Positions 1 to 10,331 of a DNA stretch of 64,000 nucleotides are shown one piece after another (within the stretch, counting starts at the first letter, position 1; each line of letters opens with the position of its first letter). This DNA comes from Arsenophonus sp052174535 (GTDB taxonomy: Bacteria; Pseudomonadota; Gammaproteobacteria; Enterobacterales; Enterobacteriaceae): NCBI GenBank assembly GCA_052174535.1, contig JBQMRQ010000048.1:1-64000 (forward strand). Reading direction: 5' to 3'. The position numbers were made by a program, and so were the translations under genes. Below the pieces are notes generated by a model. The model searched no databases, was not told the origin of the DNA, and saw only the letters and a program-made list of their open reading frames with translations.

Positions 1-555
1 TATAATGCACAATGATAAGATATTAGGGTACGTAACAGCAAACGCTATGGAGTACATAAACAGCTCATGGTGCTACTTTCACTCCTCCAAAGATATATAA
101 TCGAAAGTTAAGGTTTAGATGCAGAAAGTCTCTGATTAGTAAAGAGTCCTGATGCCGCTAATAAACCTTTTGATCTTTTTGTTAGTAAAGTTTTTAATAT
201 ATTTGCAGCGATGAAGAAGCTGTAGAAAAATTAAGAAGAACTGTTAGTATTCTATGCTTTCTGTCATCTTACTAGGTGTCAATAAGAATGATTAATTCGA
301 TTGAGTCGGCTTTTATTGATAGTGAGACTATGAAGCCAAAGTGCGGATCGCTGTAATTTAAGAAAAGCAACCCTTTTAAATGCTATTTAAGTTGCTCCTG
401 TTTGTTCATAAAGAAACTGGAAAATGGTTAAAGGGCTTTTAACCCGTTTTACCCTGGTGCTAACAATATCTAATTTAAGGATGGATAATAAGTTTACAAA
501 ACATCAGAATGTAACGTAGTCTAACCGCTATATATACTAAATTTACTAATAACTT
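1..555 (+). mobile_element. IS256-like element, decayed 3' part
   Basis: This is the C-terminal half of a degenerate IS256-family (mutator-type) transposase. It aligns along its length with the 3' halves of the other copies in this window, sharing the stretch after the catalytic region and an IESAF-like relic near 300-325. It ends at about 555 with the right terminal repeat (ctaataactt, the complement of the GAGTTATTAG end). Frames are broken by many indels and stops, so it cannot be active. The 5' half lies outside the window. Confidence 0.75.
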
Positions 556-579
556 AATATATCTAGAAAACTATTAAAT

Positions 580-1296
580 TTATTCTTCTAATACTTCTTT
601 CTGAGCGGCAAAAATTGTTTGTAAGCCATCTTTTGCTAAAGAAAGCAATGATAGCAGTTCATCATGACTAAATGGTTTACCTTCAGCAGTACCTTGAATT
701 TCGATTATTTTACAATTATCCATCATTACAAGATTCATATCTGTTTCTGCGACAGAGTCTTCACTATACTCTAGATCACAAATAGGTTTGCCATCTACTA
801 TGCCAACAGAAACCGCAGCAACCATCGATTTAAACGGGCTTTTTTTCAATTGCCCTTCTGCGACCATTTTATTTAATGCGTCAGTTAAAGCAACGCAAGC
901 ACCAGAAATTGCAGCGGTACGAGTCCCCCCATCAGCTTGAATAACATCACAATCTAGTGTGATGGTATATTTACCTAATTGCTTTAAATCAACAGCAGCT
1001 CGTAAAGAACGGGCAATAAGGCGTTGTATCTCTATAGTGCGAGCTGTTTGTTTTCCTTTTGCCGCTTCGCGTATATTACGAGAATTTGTTGCCCGTGGTA
1101 GCATACCGTATTCCGCTGTTATCCAACCTTGTGATTGTCCTTTTAAAAATCGGGGAACGCCTTCTTCAATTGTAGCGTTACATAATACTTTTGTATCACC
1201 AAACTCAATCAAAACAGAACCTTCGGCATGTTTAGTATATTGACGAGTAATTTTTATAGAACGAACCTGATTAGCCTCTCTATTTTTTGGACGCAT
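580..1296 (-). CDS. rph: RNase PH
   Basis: RNase PH is a phosphate-dependent 3'-5' exoribonuclease that trims the 3' ends of tRNA precursors and takes part in rRNA turnover. The 238-residue product has the full family length. The phosphate and RNA binding arginines are visible at R86 (in QTARTIE) and R126 (in GGTRTAA), and the metal-binding acids at D180 and D186 (SED and ETD in the segment YSEDSVAETD). The start is fixed by AAGGAG eight bases upstream of the ATG. It is divergent from yicC with a 118-bp gap, as in E. coli. In E. coli K-12 rph is frameshifted; here it is whole. The pyrE gene that normally follows rph is absent, and an IS relic lies 24 bp beyond the stop. Confidence 0.97.
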   Translation of the reverse strand: MRPKNREANQVRSIKITRQYTKHAEGSVLIEFGDTKVLCNATIEEGVPRFLKGQSQGWITAEYGMLPRATNSRNIREAAKGKQTARTIEIQRLIARSLRAAVDLKQLGKYTITLDCDVIQADGGTRTAAISGACVALTDALNKMVAEGQLKKSPFKSMVAAVSVGIVDGKPICDLEYSEDSVAETDMNLVMMDNCKIIEIQGTAEGKPFSHDELLSLLSLAKDGLQTIFAAQKEVLEE

Positions 1297-1414
1297 TGTG
1301 TTATCTCCTTAGTTAAGTAATATTATTTATGCATTATACGTTCTTCGATATTGAATACCTATCCTATGATTTCACTTAAGATTATAATTTAATTTTTATT
1401 AATAGGAATGAAAT

Positions 1415-2278
1415 ATGATCCATAGTATGACTGCTTTCGCACGACGAGATATAAGAAGTAAATGGGGAAATGCAGCTTGGGAACTGCGTTCCGTTAACCA
1501 TCGTTATCTTGAAACTTATATTCGCTTACCAGAACAATTTAGAAGTCTAGAACCTGTTATTCGTGAGCGTCTACGTGCTAGATTGACACGAGGGAAAATA
1601 GAATGTAGTTTGCGTTCCGAACTTAACTCATCTCAACAGAATGAATTAATTCTGAATGAAGAATTAACTAAACAATTAATTAAAACTGCTAACTGGGTAA
1701 AAAAGAATAGTGGTGAAGGAGAAATTAATCCATTAGAAATTCTTCGCTGGCCTGGTGTTATATCAGCTCAAGAGCAGAATTTGGATGTTATTTGCACATA
1801 TTTACTTAAAGAATTAGAACTTGCTTTAGATGATTTTATTCTCAATCGGAAAAGTGAAGGAAAGATGCTAAAAATAATAATTGAGCAACAGCTAGATGCT
1901 GTTTGTCAGGAAATTCAACAAGTGCGTTATCAAATGCCTGAAATTTTCAAATGGCAACGTGAACGCTTACAAATAAAATTAGAAGAGGCAGAAATTCATA
2001 TAGATAATAATCGATTAGAACAAGAACTTATCATGTTAGCTCAACGTATTGATGTTACAGAGGAGCTTGATAGGTTGGATACTCATGTTAAAGAAACATC
2101 TAATATTCTTAAAAAACAAGAGGCAGTTGGCCGTCGGCTGGATTTTATGATGCAAGAATTTAATCGTGAAGCAAATACTTTAGCCTCAAAGTCTATTAAT
2201 AGTCAAGTAACTAATTCCGCTATTGAACTAAAAGTATTAATAGAACAAATGCGTGAACAAATTCAAAACATCGAATAA
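1415..2278 (+). CDS. yicC: YicC-family endoribonuclease
   Basis: The 287-residue product has the same length as E. coli YicC. It opens with the family signature MIHSMTAFAR and ends with the conserved segment in which EFNREANTLASKS can be read. YicC-family proteins are hexameric endoribonucleases implicated in degradation of small RNAs such as RyhB, so this is a cytoplasmic RNA-decay enzyme next to another RNA-decay enzyme (rph, divergent). A short AGGA lies upstream of the ATG. A perfect-stem terminator follows about 45 bp after the stop. The reading frame is intact and there is no sign of decay. Confidence 0.95.
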   Translation: MIHSMTAFARRDIRSKWGNAAWELRSVNHRYLETYIRLPEQFRSLEPVIRERLRARLTRGKIECSLRSELNSSQQNELILNEELTKQLIKTANWVKKNSGEGEINPLEILRWPGVISAQEQNLDVICTYLLKELELALDDFILNRKSEGKMLKIIIEQQLDAVCQEIQQVRYQMPEIFKWQRERLQIKLEEAEIHIDNNRLEQELIMLAQRIDVTEELDRLDTHVKETSNILKKQEAVGRRLDFMMQEFNREANTLASKSINSQVTNSAIELKVLIEQMREQIQNIE

Positions 2279-2323
2279 ATTTTAAAGTAAATTTACTAAA
2301 TCTCATAACTTATAACTAATACC

Positions 2324-2349
2324 AATAAGCCAGTGTGTACTGGCTTATT
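2324..2349 (+). terminator. Rho-independent-type hairpin after yicC
   Basis: A perfect 11-bp stem (AATAAGCCAGT with ACTGGCTTATT) closes a four-base loop GTGT. It stands 45 bp after the yicC stop. The distal arm ends in TTATTT, giving a short U-rich tail. It is probably the yicC terminator, and the symmetry would also allow function on the other strand. Confidence 0.8.
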
Positions 2350-2385
2350 TAATACAATAAATTATATGTGAGATCACAAAAACTA

Positions 2386-3777
2386 GAGTTATGCTCATTT
2401 ATAAGTATGAGGTTTCGGAGATGCTTACATATCCTGCTGATTGGTTTCGTGGATGATCTGAACAACAGAGAGATTATATGGCATTAAATCCTACCATAAT
2501 GCATCCACGAAACTAGATATTACCTATTTCTCTTTCATAAACTCATCTATAATGCTGCCGGACAGCTGTGATAGGCACTCCTGTTGATAGTGAATAGCTA
2601 GAAATCATGCTGCGACAAGATTCTGAATGCTGCCTCGTCGATAAGTTTATATCGTCATCCGTAACAGTTATTTGCTATAGCGAGCCATACAAGACTGACG
2701 GGTATTTGTGATATTGAATTAAAGTATCTAATGTCAGAGATGACAGTGAAAACAAAATATCTTTCAATACCTCATTGCTACCACCTTATCTAAATCTTAT
2801 AAAAAGTGCAAAAGAATTACTACTTTAGCTGGTAGCTAGATATCTCCCCCACCGGAGATTTTACGAAGTTCTGAAACGCTTCTCGGTGAGAAGCAAATGA
2901 GATATCTTGTTAAGTGCCATAAGCAAAATGAAAGAGCAATATACCTTGAAGAGAACAGTCAATATGGTACTTATGTAATTTAAGCGATAATCGCTACGCT
3001 TATTTCTGTTCTTATAGAGTATGCCATCTTCTATTCAGGTAAACTAATCGTCTTTTCCTGTTTTTCATTATTAGCTGAGCTGTATAGATGGTAAAGAGCT
3101 CATTACAATAAAAGATGGTTATCAAGAGTCAAAAAATGCGCTTGGCCTATCTTCTAGATTACTTACAAGCGCATAGATTAACCATATCTCCTAGATGTGC
3201 TACGGAAGACGGTTCTTGATTTTTTTAAATGCAATGATAAAGATATCCAGATATGCAACATAAATGGTGTTTGGTATGCAAAACAGCTCATGCGCTACCT
3301 TTACTTCCTAGAGATATGCAGCAGAGAAAGTTAAAGTAAACTACAAGAAGTTTGACTAGCAGAGAATTATGATGCTACTAATAAAGTCTTTAATACTTTA
3401 TTGGAAAAAATTTCAGCGAATATCATCCAACGATTAAGAAGCTGGAAAAGATCAAGAAGAACAACTAACATTTTATGATTTCCCGTTAGCATATTGAATA
3501 TCAATAAAAGTGACGAATATGATTGAATCAGCTTTTCCGACAATAAGGCTATGAAGCTGACATACAAAAATTCTCAAAGCTTTTCTCTTCAAGAAAACAA
3601 GCTTTTTAATAGTATTTAAAATTTGTTATAGTCTGCTAAGAAAATATGAAATAGCTAATGAGATTTCAGCTTTGATGGGGGTGGCAAACAAGGCCCAATT
3701 TAAAAATAAAGAATAGATTTATTAAGTATTCAACTGGAGATAACTTAACCGCTATACACTAGATTTGCTAATAACTT
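2386..3777 (+). mobile_element. IS256-like element, decayed full-length copy
   Basis: About 1.39 kb running from a left end GAGTTATGCTCATTT to a right end GATTTGCTAATAACTT. Broken frames keep IS256-family landmarks: an IESAF motif near 3515-3540 and the GVKFKDGE region, read as aatttaaaaataaagaa, near 3695-3715. Many stops and indels are present. No matching 9-bp target duplication is visible, so one flank has been rearranged. It removed the 5' part of yejK, whose 3' part follows directly. Confidence 0.85.
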
Positions 3778-3782
3778 AATCC

Positions 3783-4224
3783 GCTGCCAATAAACTTTTG
3801 ATATTTTGTAATTCGTCTAAGTTAGATCAGGAAACAACGCTGGAATATCAACAACAAGTTTATTGCTCTTAGAATCAACAATAAAAAATCGAAGAAAAAA
3901 TTTAATTAAAGCGTTTATCAAAAGAATTACCACCTTTTAGTAAAGGTGAGCAGAATTTTTCTAAATTTATTGAATAATATGGTTATCAATTAGCAGAAAA
4001 GTTTTCTACCAGATCGTTATGACTCTCAAACAATTAAGTAAACTACTTAGGCAGTAGTTCTAGCTTAACTATTAATTTGATGCTCTATTACTTGATAACT
4101 GTATTTTTAGAATCCATCCGGCAACAGATAAATTAATAATTAGAGATGCACTGTCTCTTCTTACGTGAACAATTTTAGAGCATGGTAAAACTATTATGAT
4201 GGTAAAAAATAGCACCGATTTTTA
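3783..4224 (+). pseudogene. yejK: yejK (nucleoid-associated protein) 3' remnant
   Basis: Broken frames match the C-terminal half of YejK/NdpA in order: a QQVY stretch, LSKELP, a KGEQNFSKFIE segment, YQLAEKF, a serine-rich SSSSLTINL corresponding to the glycine-rich GGLTINF, and HPATDKLIIRD corresponding to DPATDTLTIK. YejK is a 37-kDa nucleoid-associated protein of enterobacteria. The N-terminal half is missing and an IS256-like copy ends at 3777. Several stops interrupt the remnant. It converges on rplY, exactly as in E. coli, which supports the assignment. Confidence 0.75.
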
Positions 4225-4271
4225 ACGTTGTTGATAATTGACTTTATTAAAAAAAGCTAAATTTTTAGTTA

Positions 4272-4553
4272 TTAAAGGCGTAAGAAATCGATATGAATTA
4301 GTTTAGGCTTAAATGGATGACGTTGAACTGCTTGTACTTTAACTTTAGTTTTTTTTCCATCAATCAGTAGCATTAATACTTCATAAAACTCTGGCTTACT
4401 TTCTTGGTTAATAACTTCATCATGGCTAAGCTCAATAGAAACTGGTTCTTGTTCACCACCATAGATGATAGCCGGTAATTTATTACTTTTACGTAGACGG
4501 CGGCTTGCACCCTTACCCTGTTCTTTACGGATTCTTGGATTAATAATTAGCAT
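4272..4553 (-). CDS. rplY: 50S ribosomal protein L25
   Basis: L25 is the 5S rRNA-binding protein of the large subunit. The 93-residue product has the short single-domain form of enterobacteria (94 in E. coli) with RKEQGKGASRRLR, PAIIYGG and the closing QRHPFKPKLIHIDF. The frame stays open upstream to 4628, but the start is placed at 4553 because residue 1 there aligns with the family's first methionine. An in-frame ATG four codons earlier is the alternative. A GAGA sequence precedes the ATG. Its neighbours yejH (upstream) and yejK (convergent) are both dead, so rplY is a solitary survivor. Confidence 0.95.
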   Translation of the reverse strand: MLIINPRIRKEQGKGASRRLRKSNKLPAIIYGGEQEPVSIELSHDEVINQESKPEFYEVLMLLIDGKKTKVKVQAVQRHPFKPKLIHIDFLRL

Positions 4554-4578
4554 GATTTTTCTCATAATATAAAAGAGT

Positions 4579-4647
4579 CTGCTACAGACGATACAGTAGC
4601 AGATCCGATAATAAAAACTTGTTACCACTTGCTAAACAAGCAAGTGG
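4579..4647 (-). promoter_or_regulatory. rplY mRNA leader with two hairpins
   Basis: The 5' leader of rplY holds two clean hairpins in otherwise decayed DNA. One has a perfect 9-bp stem (CCACTTGCT/AGCAAGTGG, loop of 5) at 4625-4647. The other has a 7-bp stem (CTGCTAC/GTAGCAG, loop of 10) at 4579-4602, about 25 bp before the start codon. Gammaproteobacterial rplY is known to be autoregulated by L25 through a structured leader. I infer that these hairpins are that leader. The strong upstream hairpin could alternatively be a terminator for the dead yejH. Confidence 0.6.
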
Positions 4648-4681
4648 CATTTTAACAAAAAAACTCTCTACAGCAATAAAA

Positions 4682-4709
4682 ATTGTATAATTTACATCAT
4701 TGATATCAA
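4682..4709 (-). promoter_or_regulatory. Possible rplY promoter
   Basis: On the minus strand TTGATA (4704-4709) and TACAAT (4682-4687) are 16 bp apart, about 35 bp upstream of the first leader hairpin. The match to sigma-70 hexamers is good (5 of 6 bases in the -10), but such matches are common in AT-rich DNA. Confidence 0.35.
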
Positions 4710-4724
4710 TTAAGAAAAAGAGTC

Positions 4725-5787
4725 TTCTTGTAAAGAATATAGAAATTATACTGTTAGTTAGAAATAATTTCTTTAAAAGTCAAAAATTTTTTCTCTTTTT
4801 CTAAAATTAGTTTTTACGAGTGATAATAAAGTTAGGACAATGATAGTTTTTAACTAGAATATCAGTCATAGTTTGCCATTTAAAATAGAAAAAAGGCCTG
4901 CAAGATTGCGCTGATGTGGGAACAGAAAAATATTATTCAAATACTTTTTCACTTAGCTAAAGTTGTTAACCGAAATAGTTCTAAAACGTTTTTACTACCA
5001 TCTTATCATATAAGTAATTTTTAATATTCTTTTTCTCATGATATCCGATAGACAGTTACATACCAGTGCAGAGAAAGATCAGGGAATTTTCAATTTTAAC
5101 ACCACTTCAATATATGATTCTGATCAATTAAATTGCCTAATATTTATTATAACGTCGTTATGGGGCATGTATTATTTTCAGCATTATAATCACAGGATTT
5201 TATTAAAACAAAAGATAAATTTATACTAGTTTTGCTGTAATTCTTTTCTTGTCAACCTTGATATTAATAGTTGTAATATTTAATAAGTTAATTATCTGAA
5301 TCGCTTTTTCTCAAAAATAGGTTAGCTAAATGGGAAAGTATGCAAAAAAATATAAACTGGCATGCTTTATAAATTATTTTTTTGGGATGCTAAAACTTCC
5401 GGAATATAAATATTATGTAGTTAGGGATATAATAAAAAATAATACATTGATTTTATTAAAAAATAATTTTAATCCGTAACTAATGATTTATTGATAGAGA
5501 CTAACTGATTTAGTTAGACCTAAAATAGCAATCAGATAGACATGAAGATGGTCAAAACCAATGACTAAATCAGAAACATTGACTAAATAGAAAAATTTTT
5601 TTGCACTTTAAAAGCAATCAATAGTTTTTGATGGACAAGGATTTCCGTCGTTTCCATAAAAATTAATACTGCTTAGTAATTAGATAACAATGTTAATTTT
5701 TTGCATCTTCAACGGTAGCAATGAAGATTGTACAGTACTAATGTAAAAATTATATTCAATAATTTGCTTAATATAATTAGGGAACTC
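4725..5787 (-). pseudogene. yejH: yejH (radD, DEAD-type helicase) remnant
   Basis: Translating the minus strand in broken frames recovers helicase C-terminal landmarks of YejH/RadD in order. Near 5480-5600 there is YLVNV, GFDHLHVYLIAIL and TKSVSLYQ (conserved motifs V and VI, E. coli GFDAPHVDLIAIL and TESVSLYQQ). Further on there is YHEKK followed by a KNYLYD stretch, and near 4830-4900 FKWQTMTDIL and PNFIITR. Stops and frameshifts are numerous and the N-terminal part is missing, cut off at an IS256-like copy at 5788. It lies immediately upstream of rplY in the same orientation, as in E. coli. Confidence 0.7.
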
Positions 5788-7162
5788 AAGTTTTTATTAA
5801 ATTTTCTATATGCCTCTATCAGGCTACATTCCACATTAATGCTTAATGAATCTGTTCTCCATCCTTAAATTGAACGTTTTTATGACCAGGGTTAATAAAG
5901 TCAACCTTTAAGGTAGTTTCTGTTTTTCTAAGCAGACAGGATCAATTAAATAGGATTGAAAAGGTTATTTTTCGAACTAGACCTCTTCATTCGTCGGTTT
6001 CCGTATCTTCACTCTCATAAAATTCGATTCAATTAAATTTGTTGTTTTTATAATGCAAAATGCGTCAATGGGAAAACATAGAATACTAGGACAGCTCTTT
6101 TCGCTTTTTCTCTAGGTTCTTCATTTTTGCAGAATATTGGCTGAAACCCCTTTGCCAATAAAACATTAAAGGTTTTATTAGTGGCATCGCGGTCCTCGTC
6201 TAGCCAAATCTTCTGAAACTCACCTTTAACTTTCAGTTGCATGCTTTTAAGAAATAAAACTGATACCCAAGAATGTTTTGCCATTGTATTTAAAACCAAG
6301 AGAAAAATCCCCCTCTCCCGTAGCAAAGCTGAAAATACGGTTAAGGGTCCCCGCCCGCGCACTCACAAGCTATAAGCTATTGAGAAGTTTTAGCCAGTTT
6401 ATTCCTTGGTTATTAATAACCATTTTTGACTGCAATGAGCTTCTTATATCCATGCGCAATGATATTAATGATAAGCAGCAATAAAGGCGACCTGATTACC
6501 TATAATCAGGATGATTTTGTTATTAGCATAGAAATAAATGTTAGGCATATCGCATAAATTAGACAATTACCATTCCCTATTACTCTTCAAACCATTCCCC
6601 TTCTTTTAGTTTATTGATAGCACTTGCCAAGATATTATCTGTTTTTCACCGAGAAAGGAATCAGGGATTCGTAAAAAATTACTATATAAATATGACTCCG
6701 TAAATACAAAGCCATGGTAGCAACTATTCGCTACTTTAGTATACGCTTTAGATAAAGCAGCAACGAGCTCTTGAAGCACATCTATTGTCGCTACGATCCC
6801 CCAAAACCCCTTTTAATTTTATATACTTTAATCTTAAAATATCAATATCATTATCTATAGTTCTCTGTAGCAAAACCATTACGGATAATAGGAAAATAGC
6901 CTCGTCGACAAAGGGTCTTGAGAATGTTATTGCAACTATGACTTCAAGTTTATCCTTAACAGCAGTGCTATCAGTTGCCTAGCATAATTATGGATTAGTT
7001 AATAAACTGGATAAGAGATAATATCTAGTTTTAAGAATATTTGTAGAGTAAACAGATACTTTTATAGCATATCATCCTTTGATATTAAAATTATTTACAA
7101 AATTAATCAGTAGAATAGGCCAACATCTCCAAAGCTCCATATACCAGAAATGAATATAATTC
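5788..7162 (-). mobile_element. IS256-like element, decayed copy
   Basis: An inverted copy of about 1.38 kb. The right end is at 5788 (AAGTTTTTATTA, degenerate) and the left end, ATATAATTC, is at 7162. The IESAF-like segment lies near 6020-6045 and the KLKGEF/WLDEDRDATNK region near 6180-6240. A 104-codon open stretch at 6048-6362 is only a surviving piece of the transposase frame. It truncates yejH. No target duplication was found. Confidence 0.8.
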
Positions 7163-7806
7163 ATAATATATTTCCGAAGTGATTAAAGTGATACCTCAAA
7201 TTCAGAATTAACTTAAGATTAATTGAATCTATCTACTATGAATCATAATTCATCAATATATCATCAGAAAAGATCAGCTGGCGGTATTTATGCACTAAAT
7301 AACCAATTGGTGCTCGCTTAAATTAAATAAATATGAGTTAAAGAATGTAAATTGAATTTTTTATAAAAAGGAGTTCAAGTTAAAAAAATTCTGTAATATT
7401 ATTAATTAACTGTTATTAAATAAACTAACTCAGTGCAATATTTTAATTAAATTTAATAATTCTTATCTACATTAAATATGCTATTATGAACGACATAGAA
7501 ATAAATTATCTATTTTTTATGATAGAGAAATAATTAAAGAATTTCTCATTGATTACATTAAATACCTATGAAATTGAACTTTTATGTATATTATATTTAA
7601 TTTATCATTAAAAAATTTATATAAAGAATTATTACTTTTATTAGAAAATAATCAGTGACATTTTAATATCAAAATCCTGCGCAACACTAATAATTTTTAA
7701 GCAATTATTGAAGGTATCTTAAATAACTGAGAATAGCTGCTTATTCCTGGTAACACTATCTGTTACAATCACTGACGTTAAGATCCACGTTGAATAAAGG
7801 TCATTA
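7163..7806. other. AT-rich gap upstream of lysP
   Basis: About 640 bp of very AT-rich sequence without a recognisable coding remnant or riboswitch. It must hold the lysP promoter. TACAAT at 7764-7769 is a candidate -10, but no good -35 accompanies it. AAAGGT lies a few bases before the lysP ATG. Confidence 0.4.
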
Positions 7807-9291
7807 ATGTCAGAACAATCAACACATACATCACAAAGCGCTACAACAAAATTGTCTCGAGAATTAAAAACACGTCATTTGACAATGATAGCTATCGGCG
7901 GCTCTATTGGCACTGGGTTATTTATTGCTTCCGGCGCAACAGTAGCGCAAGCAGGGCCAGGGGGTGCCTTATTATCTTATATTATTATTGGTTTAATGGT
8001 TTATTTTTTAATGACCAGTTTAGGTGAGCTAACAGCTTATTTACCAGTTTCCGGATCGTTTTCTACTTATGGTTCTCGATATGTTGATGAAGGATTTGGC
8101 TTTGCTCTTGGCTGGAATTATTGGTATAACTGGGCCATTACCATAGCTGTTGACTTAGTTGCAGCACAATTAGTAATGGGATATTGGTTTCCTAATATTG
8201 ATGGCTGGATTTGGAGTGCAATTTTTCTATTTATTATTTTTATGCTTAACTATATTTCTGTTAAAGGATTTGGTGAGGCAGAATATTGCTTTTCTTTAAT
8301 TAAAATCGTTACCATTATTATATTTATTGCTGTTGGAGCATTAATGATTATTGGTATTTTTCGTGGAGCAGAAAATACTGGATGGCATAATTGGCAGATT
8401 GGTGAAGCACCTTTTGTTGGAGGCTTATCAGCAATGATTGGGGTTGCTATGATCGTCGGTTTTTCTTTTCAAGGTACTGAATTAATTGGTATTGCCGCTG
8501 GTGAATCTAAAGATCCAGATAAAAATATACCTAAAGCAGTGCGTCAAGTATTTTGGCGAATTTTGTTATTTTATGTTTTTGCTATATTGGTGATCAGTTT
8601 AATTATTCCATATATGGATCCGCGTTTGCTGCGTAATGATGCAGGTGATATTAGTATCAGTCCTTTTACTTTAGTTTTTGAAAATGCAGGATTATTATCC
8701 ACAGCTGCCGTCATGAATGCGGTTATTTTAACCACAGTATTATCCGCTGGTAATTCAGGTATGTATGCTTCTACTCGAATGTTATATTCCTTGGCTAAAG
8801 AAGGAAAAGCACCAAAAATCTTTTCATACTTATCTCCAGGAGGAGTTCCTCGCTATGCCTTAGTTGCTACTACCATTGTAGCAACACTTTGTTTTTTAAG
8901 TTCAATGTTTGGCAATCAGGTTGTTTACTTATGGTTACTCAATACTTCAGGTATGACCGGATTTATTGCCTGGTTAGGGATTGCTATTAGCCATTATCGT
9001 TTTCGTAAAGGTTATATTTTTCAAGGCTATGATTTAAATAAATTGCCATATCGTTCAGGTTTTTTCCCAATTGGCCCTATTTTTTCTTTTGTTCTCTGCT
9101 TAGCGATTACATTAATCCAAAATTATCAGGCGTTTTTAGAGGACAAAATTGACTGGCATGATGCTATTGACACCTATATTGGTATCCCTTTATTTCTGGC
9201 TATATGGTTTAGTTATAAACTTATTAAAAAAACCCATTTTGTTCACTATCGGCAAATGGATTTCTCTGAATATCAAGGAAAATCTAAATAA
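7807..9291 (+). CDS. lysP: Lysine-specific permease LysP
   Basis: LysP is an inner-membrane amino acid:proton symporter of the APC family that imports lysine; in E. coli it also controls CadC. The 494-residue product has the family length and about twelve hydrophobic segments. It opens with RHLTMIAIGGSIGTGLF, keeps GELTAYLPVSGSF and GFSFQGTELIGIAAGES, and ends with GYKLIKKTHFV-like residues. These match LysP closely rather than other APC permeases. The frame is intact between two tracts of dead DNA, so lysine uptake appears to be under selection. Confidence 0.95.
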   Translation: MSEQSTHTSQSATTKLSRELKTRHLTMIAIGGSIGTGLFIASGATVAQAGPGGALLSYIIIGLMVYFLMTSLGELTAYLPVSGSFSTYGSRYVDEGFGFALGWNYWYNWAITIAVDLVAAQLVMGYWFPNIDGWIWSAIFLFIIFMLNYISVKGFGEAEYCFSLIKIVTIIIFIAVGALMIIGIFRGAENTGWHNWQIGEAPFVGGLSAMIGVAMIVGFSFQGTELIGIAAGESKDPDKNIPKAVRQVFWRILLFYVFAILVISLIIPYMDPRLLRNDAGDISISPFTLVFENAGLLSTAAVMNAVILTTVLSAGNSGMYASTRMLYSLAKEGKAPKIFSYLSPGGVPRYALVATTIVATLCFLSSMFGNQVVYLWLLNTSGMTGFIAWLGIAISHYRFRKGYIFQGYDLNKLPYRSGFFPIGPIFSFVLCLAITLIQNYQAFLEDKIDWHDAIDTYIGIPLFLAIWFSYKLIKKTHFVHYRQMDFSEYQGKSK

Positions 9292-9609
9292 ACAATTATC
9301 AATTATCCTATTAATTTTCTATACAGACAAACGCATTTATGGATATGCCAAGCGCTAATTTTTACCTGAATCAAAGAAAAAATAAAAATAAATAACATTA
9401 GAAATAATAGTATTATGATACTAATCATTTGCTTTATTATTACGCGAAAATCGAATTAGTTGAATAAAAGACAATCAAATGAAGTTGAGTATAATTTTAT
9501 TACTAAAGGCGTTATGGTTGTTTATTAAAGGGTGCGACGTTATGACATCCGTTTATAGCATGATCAGTAACGGTTACTGATTAGGAAGTCGCATCTGTTT
9601 TCTAGTCAT
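9292..9609. other. Gap after lysP with a strong secondary-structure element
   Basis: No gene is visible. At 9531-9595 there is a compact inverted structure. An outer 8-bp stem GGTGCGAC/GTCGCATC (one G-U) encloses an inner perfect 9-bp stem ATCAGTAAC/GTTACTGAT with a single G between the arms (9563-9581). No T-run follows directly, although TGTTTTC comes soon after. It could be a small RNA, a terminator relic or an IS-end palindrome; I could not match it to a family. Confidence 0.4.
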
Positions 9610-10331
9610 CTAGAAGGTAAACCTCTTTCTGTCAGGAGAAAGGGCGCTTATTTCATGCGATTTCTTTACTGAAAGTAAATAAACCTTTAGCGCAGCATAT
9701 TTTAATTGCCAAAATGATTACGTAAACTTAATCCACAACCTTACAAGCACCATTGACTGTGCTCTTTAAGCCATTGCTGTTTCAGTTTGCTGATGAGTAA
9801 AATTAGCAGAAAAACGATGTACTTTTCTTGAATAGCGCCATATTGATTAGAAAAATTAGCGATAGAGATACCTCTCACCGAATGCAGCTATTGATATCAA
9901 CTCTTTGGTATTTGCACGTTTCAAATAAGGCGATAGCAACGAGCTCTTAAAGGATATTTTGTTACCGCTGTGATTTTTAACCTTAAGTATTTTAATCTTA
10001 ATATCGTCAATAGGACTTTATATGGTTCGTTTTAGCAATTATTACGGACGGACAGGGTTTAACTTATTGATAAAAGGCGGCGGTTGAACATATTGTTAGA
10101 ATCGTGAATTCAAGTCAAACTAAATCTCAACAAACGGTGCCTATCAACTATCTAACAGAATTATGAATTAGTTCATGCAATGAATTACAGATCATATCTC
10201 CTTTATTAAATACCTGTAAACTAGACTTTTCATGATATATCATCTCTTTGTTGTTAACATCATTCATAAAATGAATCATCAGGATATATATCAGGATCTT
10301 TAAAATCCTATACTTAAAATGAACATAACTC
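9610..10331 (-). mobile_element. IS256-like 5' half fragment
   Basis: Inverted orientation. The N-terminal half of the transposase can be aligned to other copies from about 9610 to the left end at 10331 (CATAACTC). The C-terminal half is absent: the normal right-hand part should lie before 9610 and does not. Decayed, with frames broken throughout. Confidence 0.65.

Noticed and set aside
959..1243. 94-codon open frame opposite rph
   Set aside because: Antisense shadow of the intact rph gene; no family resemblance or ribosome binding site.
5038..5229. 63-codon frame upstream of rplY
   Set aside because: It lies on the strand opposite the yejH relic and has no recognisable features.
6048..6362. 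104-codon minus-strand frame as a new gene
   Set aside because: Its sequence (WLDEDRDATNKTFNVLLAKG) aligns with the transposase of the other IS256-like copies; it is a surviving piece of a broken element.
7163..7806. Lysine riboswitch upstream of lysP
   Set aside because: None of the conserved lysine-riboswitch blocks can be found; the region is featureless AT-rich DNA.
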